Below, piece by piece: positions 51,914 to 60,837 of a stretch of DNA of 64,000 nt; within the stretch, counting starts at the first letter, position 1; every line of letters starts with the position of its first letter. The position numbers and the translations under genes are program-made. The DNA lies in assembly GCA_036374995.1 (NCBI GenBank), contig DASUSS010000002.1:18294-82293 (forward strand), read 5' to 3'. Under the pieces are notes generated by a model that saw only the letters and a list, made by a program, of their open reading frames with translations, was not told the DNA's origin and searched no databases. Origin of the DNA: SH-MAG3 sp036374995 (GTDB taxonomy: Bacteria; Gemmatimonadota; Gemmatimonadetes; Longimicrobiales; RSA9).

Positions 51914-52537
51914 TCACGGCCGGCCGCCGGACGGCAGGCTGGCCAGCATCTGCTCCATGCGGTCGATCTCGGTCGTCTGATCTGCGTAGATGTCGGACGC
52001 GAGGCGGAACACATCCTCATCCTGGGCGGCGCCGTACGAGCCGAACAGCTCGTCGACCATGGTCACGGCACCCTCGTGATGCCGGATCATGTACGTCAGG
52101 AAGAGACGGTCGAACTCCGCGCCTCGTGCCCGATTCAGCTCGCCCAGCTCCTCGACCGTCAGCATCCCGGGCATCAGCGCGTGATCCATACCGTGCAACA
52201 TGTGATCCGGATCGGGATCCGGCACCGTCTGATCGCGGTCGCGTAACCACATCTGCATGAGCGCGATCTCATCGCGCTGGCCCACGACAATGCGCTCGGC
52301 CAGGATCCGGACATCGGTGCGCGCGCCGTGCGATACGGCCCACCCCGCCATCAGCAGCGCCTGCGCATGGTGCGGGATCATGCCGGACATGAAACGCACG
52401 TCGGCTTCCGTGTACGGCAGCCTCGACACCGGCGTCAGGTCGATGTCACGCCGCGCTGTCGTCGCGCTGCTGCACGCGCTCGCGGCGAGCGCGGCCGCAA
52501 GGGCGGCGGGAACCACCCGCATCGCCCGCCGGATCAT
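51914..52537 (-). CDS. DUF305 lipoprotein, copy 2
   Basis: 207 aa from the ATG at 52537, preferred over an in-frame ATG at 52552 because AAAAGG precedes it by six bases. The lipobox ASAC is followed by SSATT, as in copy 1. The DUF305 motifs read FMSGMIPHHAQALLM and YMIRHHEGAVTM, with a His/Met-rich loop DPDHMLHGMDHALMPGML. It is the first gene of the second DUF305-LVIVD module. The first His triplet of copy 1 (HHH) is PHH here. Confidence 0.8.
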   Translation of the reverse strand: MIRRAMRVVPAALAAALAASACSSATTARRDIDLTPVSRLPYTEADVRFMSGMIPHHAQALLMAGWAVSHGARTDVRILAERIVVGQRDEIALMQMWLRDRDQTVPDPDPDHMLHGMDHALMPGMLTVEELGELNRARGAEFDRLFLTYMIRHHEGAVTMVDELFGSYGAAQDEDVFRLASDIYADQTTEIDRMEQMLASLPSGGRP

Positions 52538-52650
52538 GGTGTGCCTTTTCATGAGATACGCGATATTACGATGCCGGGGCCGGATTGGAAAGTTCCGCCT
52601 CCCGAAGGTCACGGAAGCTCGGCGGAGCGTGTCCGGATGGCGTCGGTCGC

Positions 52651-53484
52651 TCAGGCGCTCGTGCGCTCGGCAGCACGGCGCGCTCGCTCGAGCAGCCGGG
52701 TATCACCGGCCTGCCCGGTCCAGGCCGCGAACGCCTCCCGCGGGCCGCTCCAGCGCAGCTCATCCACATCGAGAAACAGGGGGGCGTCGGTCCGGAGCGT
52801 CGCGAGCTGCTTGAACAGCAGCGCGAGCTCGCGGGTGTCGCGCAGCAGGTCCGCGGGGAACGCCTCGATCGGACCATGGCGATTCAGCAGCCGCGCGGCC
52901 GACATCGCACCAATCCCAGGAATGCCCGGATACCCGTCCGCGGCGTCACCCACCAGCGCCAGATAGTCCGGGATCAGCTGCGGCCGGACGCCGAACTTCT
53001 GAATCACATCCTGCTCTGCGCGGATCCGGTTGCCACGCCGGTCCATCTGGACGACGCGCTCGCCGCGGACGCACTGGGCCAGGTCCTTGTCCGGCGTCCA
53101 GATGCAGACCTTCTCCACGCGCGGGTCCGCCGCCGCGAGGTGGGCGGCGGAGGCGAGGCCGTCGTCGGCCTCGAGCTCGACCATCGGCCACACCACAACG
53201 CCCATCGCGTCCAGCGCCTCCTCCAGCGGATGGAACTGTGCGAGCAGCGCCGGCTCGATCCCGGCGCCGGTCTTGTAGCCGGCCCACAGCTCGTTGCGGA
53301 ACGACTCGATGATGTGGTCGGTCGCGACGCCGACGTGCGTCGCCCCGGACTCGACCATCTGCAGTACGGTGCGCAGCACTCCGATCACCGCACCGAACGG
53401 CGGGTCCGCACCCTTGACGAAGCGCCGCAGGCCGTAGAAGTGGCGGAACAGCTCGTACGTGCCGTCGATCAGATGTACGATCAC
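52651..53484 (-). CDS. Stand-alone 5'-3' exonuclease (Pol I N-terminal/FEN-like)
   Basis: 277 aa from a GTG at 53484. The metal-binding motifs of the FEN superfamily are seen: VHLIDGTY, ELEADDGLAS, IWTPDKDLAQCV, GDAADGYPGIPGIG (helix-hairpin-helix). No polymerase domain follows, so this is a separate flap endonuclease or exonuclease such as Xni-type proteins. It should process flaps or RNA primers in the cytoplasm. The small membrane protein gene lies 10 bp upstream, so both are co-transcribed. Confidence 0.85.
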   Translation of the reverse strand: MIVHLIDGTYELFRHFYGLRRFVKGADPPFGAVIGVLRTVLQMVESGATHVGVATDHIIESFRNELWAGYKTGAGIEPALLAQFHPLEEALDAMGVVVWPMVELEADDGLASAAHLAAADPRVEKVCIWTPDKDLAQCVRGERVVQMDRRGNRIRAEQDVIQKFGVRPQLIPDYLALVGDAADGYPGIPGIGAMSAARLLNRHGPIEAFPADLLRDTRELALLFKQLATLRTDAPLFLDVDELRWSGPREAFAAWTGQAGDTRLLERARRAAERTSA

Positions 53485-53494
53485 GTACGGGCGG

Positions 53495-53857
53495 TCACAC
53501 GGTGTCCGCGCCGGCCGAGTCGTACAGCTTCCACGCGATCCAGAACGTGTAGAAGCCGATCGCCGTGCCGATCGGGAAGTTGAAGACGTTCAGCAGTCCG
53601 AGGATCACCGCGAGCACGATCACCCAGCCGCCCCAGTTCCGCAGCAGTCCGATCCCGCAGATGAAGTTCGGCAGCGCCATCAGCAGCATGAACGTGCCCG
53701 CAAAGCTGCCGATGAGCGACATCACGCCGAACGCGGCAGGATCTCCGGAAAGCACGCCGATCCCCGACAGGATGCCGAACGCTGCGAGCCCGATCAGCAG
53801 ATCGATGACACCGAGGATGACGTGCAGCCATCCCAGGATCCTGACGTGCTTGCCCAT
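53495..53857 (-). CDS. Small four-helix membrane protein
   Basis: 120 aa with GGAGAGGG before the ATG. Four hydrophobic segments fill the protein (LGWLHVILGVIDLLIGLAAF, MSLIGSFAGTFMLLMALPNF, WGGWVIVLAVILGLLNVF, IGFYTFWIAWKL). The family is not recognised with certainty; such proteins are common in Gemmatimonadota and Bacteroidota as uncharacterised membrane proteins. It precedes the exonuclease gene. Confidence 0.65.
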   Translation of the reverse strand: MGKHVRILGWLHVILGVIDLLIGLAAFGILSGIGVLSGDPAAFGVMSLIGSFAGTFMLLMALPNFICGIGLLRNWGGWVIVLAVILGLLNVFNFPIGTAIGFYTFWIAWKLYDSAGADTV

Positions 53858-54202
53858 GTGCCCTCTCCGTCGCGAGTGTCGAATGTCGTACGCTCGTGCT
53901 CGTACTGCCTTACGTATTACGCCGCCGCGGCGTTTCGGCGCAGTCTCCGTACGAAGCGAGCGAATCGCGAGACCGCCGCTTCCGAGCCCGATAGCGCCGC
54001 TGCTGCCCTGAAGGTAATGTCCGCTGCGGGTCCGGTCGAATCATTGCATGACCGGTCTGGCGGACCGACCGGTCTGGCGACGGACCGGTCTCGCGGACCC
54101 GGTTGCAGAATTCAGAGTTGGCTGCACGGCCCATGGGGCTGTCACGGATCGGCATGCCGAGCAGACGGCTGCGGGTGAGAGTGAGGGAAGGCCGTAGCGT
54201 CA
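53858..54202. other. 345-bp divergent intergenic region with degenerate repeat arm and short tandem repeat
   Basis: No gene is supported. At 54093-54122 GCGGACCCGGTTGCAGAATT.. followed by AGAGTTGGC resembles the left arm of the paired elements with several changes; its partner is reduced at best to GCGGGTCCGCGG near 54264-54275. Just before it, 54051-54097 contains three imperfect copies of ACCGGTCTGGCGGACC. The remainder should hold the promoters of both flanking genes. Confidence 0.5.
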
Positions 54203-56977
54203 ATGGGTGAATCCGGACGAAGTCATGGCATAATCCGCCACGGCCGAACGCCGCAGGAAGCGGGTCCGCGGAGTCAGGCGGATGCCGGCGACCCGGGCGC
54301 GGCTCCCGCGCAGTGGCATGCTCGAGATCTGAAGTCGCTTCTGGCCGCTCTGAATACCGGCGCGGCCGGCCTGACGGATGCCGAAGCGCTCAGGCGGCTC
54401 GAGCGCTTCGGGCCGAACTCGCTGGAGGCCGTCCGGCCGATCTCTGCATGGAGGATTCTGCTCGATCAGTTCCGCAGTGTCGTCGTGCTGCTCCTGCTGG
54501 CGGCCGCCGCGGTGGCGTGGTTGCTCGGCGACACCATCGAGGCGGTGGCGATCCTGGGTGTTCTCGTCATCAACGCGACACTCGGTTTCACGACCGAGCT
54601 GCGCGCACGCACTGCGATGGCGGCGCTGCTGCGGCTCGAGGTGCCGAAGGCAACGGTCCGACGCGCGGGCCACGCGCGCGAAGTGGATGCGACGATGCTG
54701 GTTCCCGGCGACGTCATTCTCGTCGAAGCGGGTCAGGCAGTGCCGGCGGATGCGCGGCTCATCGCGGCGACGGAGCTGCGCACGAACGAATCCGCGCTCA
54801 CGGGTGAGTCGCTCCCGGTCGACAAGGATGCCCACGCGGCGCTCGTCGAGGACACGCCACTCGCGGAGCGGGTCAACGCACTCTACATGTCGACGGCGGT
54901 GGTTGCCGGTTCCGGCAAAGCGGTGGTCGCCGCGACCGGCATGCACACGGAGGTCGGCCGGATCGGCGGGCTGGTCGGCGGGATTCGCGAGGAACGCACG
55001 CCGCTGGAACACCGGCTCGACGCTCTCGGCCGTCGCCTGGTGTGGGTTACCCTCGCGGTCGGCGTAGTCGTGGTGGCGGTCGGTGTGTGGCGAGGCGAGC
55101 CGCTTGGCCGGATGATCGAGACGGGTATCGCTCTCGCCATTGCCGCGGTGCCCGAAGGGCTTCCGGCTGTCTCGACCATTGCACTCGCCATCGGCGTTGC
55201 CCGCATGGCACGACGCAACGCACTCGTGCGCAGGCTGCCGGCCGTCGAGGCGCTCGGCTCCGCCACCATGGTCTGTACGGACAAAACCGGCACACTCACC
55301 GCGGGCGAGATGACCGCGACGGAGATGTGGATCGGCGGCGACACCTACGCGATCAGCGGAACCGGGTACAATCCCGATGGTGCGTTCACACGCGATGGCG
55401 ACGCGGTCGACATCCGCACGGATGCGGCGCTGGCGATCGCGCTCCGGATCGGTGCTCTCGCCAACCACGCGTCGCTCGTCGAAGAGGGCGGCGTGTGGCG
55501 CAGCGGTGGTGATCCCACCGAGGCCGCGCTGCTCGTCGCCGCCTACAAGGCCGGCCTGGACTACCGTGAGCTGCGCAGCTCCCATCCCGAAGTCGCCGAG
55601 GTCCCGTTCTCGAGCGAGCGCATGATGATGGCGACGTTCCAGCGCGAAGGCGACCGGATCATCGCGCACGTGAAAGGTGCGCCCGCGCGCATTGTCGATT
55701 TGTGTGACCGGATGCTCATCGATGACGATGTCATCGAGCTCGATGCGAGGCTGCGCGCGCGCGTGCTGGAGCAGAATCGTGCCATGGCTGCCCGCGGCCT
55801 GCGCGTGCTCGCACTCGCGTTCCGTGAGGGCCACGGGCTGAGCACCGACGAGCTGGCCGGCCTCACCTTCGTCGGCTTCGTCGGCATCAGCGACCCGCCC
55901 GCTCCCGGCGTCCAGGCAACGATCGACACGTTCAGGACTGCCGGGATCCGGACCGTGATGATCACGGGCGATCAGCGACTCACCGCGGAAGCCGTGGCTC
56001 GCGAGCTCGGCATCCTCCGCGAGGGCGAGGAGGTCATCGAGGGACGCGAGCTGCAGCACATCGAGGCCGGTCAGCGGCGCGAGCGATTGCGGAGCGTGTC
56101 TGCACTGGCGCGGGTCAGCCCTGAAGACAAGCTGCGCATTGTCGAGGCATTTCAGCAGAGCGGCCACATCGTCGCGATGCTCGGTGATGGCGTGAACGAT
56201 GCCGCTGCGCTCAAGAAGGCGAACATCGGCGTAGCCATGGGGATCAGGGGTGCCGATGTCGCGAAGGAGGCCGCCGCCGTCGTGCTCCAGGACGATCGCT
56301 TCCGGACCATCGGCGCAGCCGTCGAGGAAGGCCGCGTCATCTTCGACAACATCCGCAAGTTCGTGTTCTACCTGTTCAGCTGCAATGTCGCCGAAGTGTT
56401 CGTGATCCTCGGCGCCGGACTCGCCGGCCTGCCTCAGCCGCTCCTGCCGCTGCAGATCCTCTGGCTCAACCTGATCACCGATACGTTCCCGGCACTGTCA
56501 CTCGCCGCCGAGCCCGCAGAGCCGGATGTGATGGAGCGACCGCCGCGCGACCCGCAGGAGGCGATTCTGTCCGGCGCTTTCGTTCGGCGCATCGGCTTCT
56601 ACGCACTCCTGATCACGGCCGCCACGCTCGGCGCGTTCGTCTGGGCACTACGGGACGACGCGGTGGACATGCCGCGCGCCGTGACCGTCGCATTCGTCAC
56701 ACTCGCCCTCGCCCAGACGCTGCACCTCGCCAATGCACGCGGCGGAGGACCCGCCCTCCACTGGCGCCGCATCATCAGCAACCGCTGGGCGCTCGGCGCC
56801 GCCGTTCTCACTGTGGCGCTCCAGATGCTCGCCGTGTATTTCTCACCGCTCGCTCGCGTGCTCGGTGTCGTGCCGCTCCCCGCGAGTGACTGGCTCATCA
56901 TTGCGCCGCTCGCACTCATCCCCGCCGTGGTCGGGCAGGCCCTGGCTGGCGGACGCGGCACCAGATATCCGTTTTAA
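54203..56977 (+). CDS. P2-type cation-transporting ATPase, C-terminal tail encoded by a repeat
   Basis: 924 aa. P-type motifs: TGESLPVDKD, PEGLPA (typical of P2A/P2B Ca2+ and Na+ pumps), phosphorylation site DKTGTLT with Asp359, KGAPARI, and GDGVNDAAALKKANIGVAMG. N-terminal cation ATPase domain (NTGAAGLTDAEALRRLERFGPN) and about ten membrane helices are visible. It probably exports Ca2+ or a similar ion; specificity is not certain. The first 40 residues are unlike the family, so a later non-ATG start is possible. The last residues G-G-R-G-T-R-Y-P-F and the TAA stop come from repeat copy 6. Confidence 0.9.
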   Translation: MGESGRSHGIIRHGRTPQEAGPRSQADAGDPGAAPAQWHARDLKSLLAALNTGAAGLTDAEALRRLERFGPNSLEAVRPISAWRILLDQFRSVVVLLLLAAAAVAWLLGDTIEAVAILGVLVINATLGFTTELRARTAMAALLRLEVPKATVRRAGHAREVDATMLVPGDVILVEAGQAVPADARLIAATELRTNESALTGESLPVDKDAHAALVEDTPLAERVNALYMSTAVVAGSGKAVVAATGMHTEVGRIGGLVGGIREERTPLEHRLDALGRRLVWVTLAVGVVVVAVGVWRGEPLGRMIETGIALAIAAVPEGLPAVSTIALAIGVARMARRNALVRRLPAVEALGSATMVCTDKTGTLTAGEMTATEMWIGGDTYAISGTGYNPDGAFTRDGDAVDIRTDAALAIALRIGALANHASLVEEGGVWRSGGDPTEAALLVAAYKAGLDYRELRSSHPEVAEVPFSSERMMMATFQREGDRIIAHVKGAPARIVDLCDRMLIDDDVIELDARLRARVLEQNRAMAARGLRVLALAFREGHGLSTDELAGLTFVGFVGISDPPAPGVQATIDTFRTAGIRTVMITGDQRLTAEAVARELGILREGEEVIEGRELQHIEAGQRRERLRSVSALARVSPEDKLRIVEAFQQSGHIVAMLGDGVNDAAALKKANIGVAMGIRGADVAKEAAAVVLQDDRFRTIGAAVEEGRVIFDNIRKFVFYLFSCNVAEVFVILGAGLAGLPQPLLPLQILWLNLITDTFPALSLAAEPAEPDVMERPPRDPQEAILSGAFVRRIGFYALLITAATLGAFVWALRDDAVDMPRAVTVAFVTLALAQTLHLANARGGGPALHWRRIISNRWALGAAVLTVALQMLAVYFSPLARVLGVVPLPASDWLIIAPLALIPAVVGQALAGGRGTRYPF

Positions 56978-57071
56978 CCGCACCGACCATGCTGATGTCC
57001 CGCAACCGGGCCGGGATCGGGGCAGGAGCATGGCCCGATGAGCAAGAACGGATATCTGGTGCCGCGTCCGC
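56949..57071. repeat. Paired inverted-repeat element, copy 6 (CGCGG subtype)
   Basis: The arms 56949-56973 (GCGGACGCGGCACCAGATAT..) and 57047-57071 are complementary over 25 bp with a 73-bp centre. The left arm ends the ATPase gene; the right arm ends 11 bp before the start of the MBL gene. An in-frame ATG inside it (57038) would add 15 residues read from the arm. Confidence 0.9.
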
Positions 57072-57082
57072 GGAAAGGCTCC

Positions 57083-58438
57083 ATGGAGATTCGCTTCCTC
57101 GGTGCCACTCGCACCGTCACAGGCTCGAAGTACCTCATCCTGACTCCCTCGAAGGAGGTGCTCGTCGACTGTGGCCTGTTCCAGGGATTGAAGGAGCTCC
57201 GACTGCGCAACTGGAACCCGCTGCCGGTCGCGCCGGGCGAGATCGATGCGGTCGTGCTGACGCACGCGCACCTCGACCACTCCGGCTACATCCCGTTGCT
57301 CGTGCGGGATGGCTTTCGCGGTCAGATCCATTGTACTGCGGCGACGCGCGAGCTGTGCGGCATCCTGCTTCCGGACAGCGGCTACCTGCAGGAGGAGGAG
57401 GCGGAATACGCGAATCGGACGGGCTATTCGAAGCACCGGCCCGCGCTGCCGCTGTATACGATGCGCGACGCCCAGGAGTCGTTGCGGTACTTCAGCACCA
57501 CATCGTTCGAGCACAGACTCGAGCTAGGCGACGGGATGTCGGTGGCGTTCCTGCCGGCCGGTCACATTCTCGGTGCCGCGATGGCTTCGATGCAGGTGGG
57601 GGATCGGTCGATCCTGTTTTCCGGTGACCTGGGACGGCCGGTCGATCCGCTGCTGCCTCCGCCCGCGCCGATACGCGCGGCAGACTACCTGGTGATCGAG
57701 TCGACGTACGGCGATCGTCGGCACGAACGGGTGGATCCGCTGGATCAGCTCGAGGCGGTGATCCAGCGCACGAGCGCACGCGGCGGTGCGGTGCTGATTC
57801 CCGCGTTCGCTGTCGGACGCACACAGACGCTGCTCTATCTGCTGTATCGGCTGCAGCAGGAGCAGCGGATCCCGGACCTGCCGATCTTCGTGGACAGCCC
57901 CATGGCGGCTTCGGCGATCGATATCTTCCGCCGGCATCCTCTCGAGCACCAGCTCGCGGCGGACGAATGCGAGGCAGTGTGCAGCGTCGCACGCGCGACG
58001 GAGTCGGTCGAGGAATCGAAGGAGATCGACCGTATGCGCTATCCGCGCGTGATCATATCCGCGAGTGGCATGGCGACCGGCGGCCGCGTGCTGCACCACC
58101 TGAAGGCGCTCTCATCGGATCCGCGCAACACGATCGTGTTCGTCGGACACCAGGCGGTCGGAACACGCGGTGCGCAGATTCTGGCTGGAGCGAAGACGAT
58201 CAGGATCCACGGCCAGCAGGTTGCCGTGCACGCCGACGTGGAGTCCCTGGACAATCTGTCCGCGCATGCCGATTACGCGGAGATCCTGGACTGGCTGCGC
58301 AACTTCGAGAAGCCGCCGCGGCGGACGTTCATCACCCACGGCGAGCCGGCCGCAGCAGAAGCCATGAAGCTTCGCATCGAGGACACGTTCGGGTGGGAGT
58401 GCGCCGTACCCGAATACGGTGAGACCGTCCGACTGTAG
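57083..58438 (+). CDS. Metallo-beta-lactamase/beta-CASP RNA-processing-type exonuclease
   Basis: 451 aa from the ATG at 57083, chosen because GGAAAGG precedes it and conservation begins there. MBL motif LTHAHLDHSGYIP (about 54-66), further ligands in LPAGHILGA and FSGDLGRP, then the beta-CASP domain with IPAFAVGRTQTLLYLL and FVDSPMAAS, and the RMMBL end with DNLSAHADYAEILDWL and FITHGEP. This matches the Ysh1/CPSF73-like bacterial and archaeal group. It may process RNA; DNA substrates cannot be excluded. It lies directly downstream of the ATPase, across a repeat element. Confidence 0.9.
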   Translation: MEIRFLGATRTVTGSKYLILTPSKEVLVDCGLFQGLKELRLRNWNPLPVAPGEIDAVVLTHAHLDHSGYIPLLVRDGFRGQIHCTAATRELCGILLPDSGYLQEEEAEYANRTGYSKHRPALPLYTMRDAQESLRYFSTTSFEHRLELGDGMSVAFLPAGHILGAAMASMQVGDRSILFSGDLGRPVDPLLPPPAPIRAADYLVIESTYGDRRHERVDPLDQLEAVIQRTSARGGAVLIPAFAVGRTQTLLYLLYRLQQEQRIPDLPIFVDSPMAASAIDIFRRHPLEHQLAADECEAVCSVARATESVEESKEIDRMRYPRVIISASGMATGGRVLHHLKALSSDPRNTIVFVGHQAVGTRGAQILAGAKTIRIHGQQVAVHADVESLDNLSAHADYAEILDWLRNFEKPPRRTFITHGEPAAAEAMKLRIEDTFGWECAVPEYGETVRL

Positions 58439-58522
58439 GTGGGCCGAGGACGGATCGGCGCGTGCGGCGATACCTGCCCGTGCCGCGCCGGCGACGGTCG
58501 GGCCGAATTCGCTGGGCCGTCG

Positions 58523-60574
58523 TTATGTTCGAACGAGCCGTTTCGGAATTCTGGTGCCGCGTCCGCCGGGGTGACGGCCGCCGGGGTGGGACGGGACGAC
58601 GGGCGGGTGCGGCTTGCCGCCCAGGAGCCGCAGTCCGTTCGCCGCCACGAGCAGCGTGCTGCCCTCGTGGCCGACGACGGCGAGGGGCAGCGGGATGCCG
58701 ACGGTGAGTGCGAGGATCACGAGGAACGCCATCCAGCCGATGCTGAAGTACACGTTCTGCCGCACGACACGCCGCGCGCGCTTTCCGAGGTGGATCACGT
58801 AGTCGATCTTCTCGACGTCATCGCTCATGAGCACGACGTCGGCGGTCTCGATGGCGACATCGGTGCCGACGGCGCCCATCGCGATGCCGATCGTGGCCGT
58901 TGCCATGGCGGGTGCATCGTTGACGCCGTCGCCGACCATGGCGACGCCGTTGGAGCTCTGGACGAGTTGCTTCACTGCCTCGACCTTCTCGTGCGGCAGC
59001 AGTCCGGCCTTCACCTCGTCGGCACCGATCTCGGCAGCGATCGCGCGCACCGCATCGGGGTGGTCGCCGGACAGGACGGTGATCCAGCGCACGCCCTCGT
59101 ACTTGAGGTGACGCACGCTCGCGGCGACGCCGGGCTTGAGCTCATCACCGAACGACATTCCGCCCTGCACCTCGTCCTCGATGCCGACGTAGACGACGGA
59201 GCGGCCGCGTGAGGTCTGCTCGGCGGTCCAGCCGAGGATGAGCGGCCCGAGTCGCGCGCTCTGGCGCGCGGCCATGGTCGCGTTGCCGACCCAGACGTGC
59301 GCGCCCTCCACCAGCGCGTTCACACCCTCGCCCGGGAACGACTCGAATTCCTCCGGCTGCGCCACCACCAGCTCGCGATCGCGGGCTTCCTCCACGACGG
59401 CGCGCGCGAGGTGATGCTCGGAGACCTGTTCGACGGCAGCGGCGAGGCGGAGCAGCTCATCGCCGTTCGCCGCCGCGACGGTCACATCGCCGCCCAGCTC
59501 GGCACGGCTCACGACGTCGACGAGCCGGGGCTTGCCGACCGTGAGCGTGCCGGTCTTGTCGAACGCAATGGTGTCGATCGTGCCGGCGAGATCGAGGAAC
59601 GCGCCGCCCTTGAAGAGGATGCCGTGACGCGCACCATTCGCGATGCCGGACAGGATCGCGGAAGGCGTGGAGATGACGAGTGCGCACGGGCTCGCCACGA
59701 CGAGGAGCGTCATCGCGCGGTAGAACGACTCGTTCCACGTCGCGTTCCACACGAGCGGCGGCACGATGGCCGCGAGCGCGGTCGCGGCGACGACGCCGAC
59801 GGTATAGGGATGCGCGAAGCGGTCGATGAAATGCTGCGCCGGCGCGCGCTCCTCGCGTGCTTCCTCCACGAGGCGGATGATCTTGGCGAGCATCGTTTCG
59901 AGCGTCGCCTTCGTGACCTCGACGACGATCGCGCCGCCCTGATTGATGGTGCCGGCATAGACGTCATCGCCGACCGCCTTGCGCACGGGCATCGCCTCGC
60001 CGGTAATCGCGGACTGGTCGATCTCGGTACGACCGGAGCGGACGCGGCCATCACCGGCAATGCGTTCGCCCGGCCGGACGAGGATCAGCTGACCGGGCGC
60101 GAGGTCGTCGACGGCGATCCTGCCGATCTCGCGGCCGTCCGCGTCCGCGAGTGTCGCCTCGTCCGGCCGCAGGTCCATGAGTCGGGCGATCGCGTGGCGA
60201 GTGCGCCCCATCGCGTACGCCTCCAGCGCCTTCGACAGGCTGAACAGGAAGATGAGGATGACTCCCTCGAGCGGTGCGCCGACGATCGCCGCACCGACCG
60301 CGGCGGCACCCATCAGGAAGTCGATGTTCAGGCGAGCGTGCTTCAGATCGGCCCAGCCGTCGAGCGCGATGCGCCAGCCGCCGACGAGATAGGCGATGCC
60401 GAACGGCAGCCAGCGCCACGGATCGAGACGACCGCCCATCCACCCGAGCACGGCGCCCGTGATGAGCGCGATCGCGACGATGATCGTGACTCGCAGGTGG
60501 TATACGGCCTCGCGGTCCTCGGCGGTCTGTACGCCTCGACCCAGTATGGCGCGCAGCAGGGCGGGAGCTTTCAC
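58523..60574 (-). CDS. P1B-4-like heavy-metal ATPase without N-terminal metal domain
   Basis: 683 aa from a GTG at 60574; no N-terminal HMA domain. The membrane motif is SPCALV (295-300) in place of CPC, and near residue 650 a HEGST motif is found, both marks of the P1B-4 group (CoaT/CtpD/PfeT; cobalt or ferrous iron export). Core motifs are TGEAMPV, DKTGTLTVGKP with Asp339, and GDGVNDAPAMATATIGIAMG. The last residues G-G-R-G-T-R-I-P-K-R-L-V-R-T come from the solo repeat arm and adjoining sequence. It likely exports Co2+ or Fe2+ across the inner membrane. Confidence 0.9.
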   Translation of the reverse strand: MKAPALLRAILGRGVQTAEDREAVYHLRVTIIVAIALITGAVLGWMGGRLDPWRWLPFGIAYLVGGWRIALDGWADLKHARLNIDFLMGAAAVGAAIVGAPLEGVILIFLFSLSKALEAYAMGRTRHAIARLMDLRPDEATLADADGREIGRIAVDDLAPGQLILVRPGERIAGDGRVRSGRTEIDQSAITGEAMPVRKAVGDDVYAGTINQGGAIVVEVTKATLETMLAKIIRLVEEAREERAPAQHFIDRFAHPYTVGVVAATALAAIVPPLVWNATWNESFYRAMTLLVVASPCALVISTPSAILSGIANGARHGILFKGGAFLDLAGTIDTIAFDKTGTLTVGKPRLVDVVSRAELGGDVTVAAANGDELLRLAAAVEQVSEHHLARAVVEEARDRELVVAQPEEFESFPGEGVNALVEGAHVWVGNATMAARQSARLGPLILGWTAEQTSRGRSVVYVGIEDEVQGGMSFGDELKPGVAASVRHLKYEGVRWITVLSGDHPDAVRAIAAEIGADEVKAGLLPHEKVEAVKQLVQSSNGVAMVGDGVNDAPAMATATIGIAMGAVGTDVAIETADVVLMSDDVEKIDYVIHLGKRARRVVRQNVYFSIGWMAFLVILALTVGIPLPLAVVGHEGSTLLVAANGLRLLGGKPHPPVVPSHPGGRHPGGRGTRIPKRLVRT
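58541..58567. repeat. Solo right arm of the paired-repeat family (copy 7)
   Basis: The end of the arm reads TTCTGGTGCCGCGTCCGC as in copies 1, 4 and 6. I find no matching left arm within about 130 bp upstream; GGGCCGAATTCG at 58501-58512 is the only weak candidate. It lies at the 3' end of the metal ATPase gene and encodes part of its tail. Confidence 0.7.
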
Positions 60575-60837
60575 GGTCGGCGCTCAGCGTGCGGGAAATC
60601 CACCATCGACGGATAATAGCCGCCTGTGACGATGCTCGCAGCCGCGGGGCCGGGGGACGCGCTGAAAACCAGCGACTGCCCGGCTCCACCCGGGCCGGCC
60701 GATCGGGTGGGGCAGCGATCCGTGCGTCGCTCGCATCGCGGTCCCCGGGCCACGGGGATCGATGCGGCGCCGCGGCGCTTCCGGACGGGTGCGCAGCGGA
60801 GCTGTCCGGCGACGCGCAGCGGACCTACTATGTCCGC

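Noticed and set aside
54200..56167. 655-codon open frame on the minus strand
   Set aside because: Antisense to the P2-type ATPase, whose motifs are complete; shadow of codon bias.
57038..57082. Earlier in-frame start of the MBL/beta-CASP gene
   Set aside because: The added residues are read from a repeat arm, are not conserved in kind, and a better ribosome binding site (GGAAAGG) precedes the ATG at 57083.
6102..58567. CRISPR array or integron attC sites as an explanation of the repeated arms
   Set aside because: Copies are kilobases apart, occur as inverted pairs with unequal centres, and lack the attC core (GTTRRRY/RYYYAAC) and any cas or integrase gene nearby.
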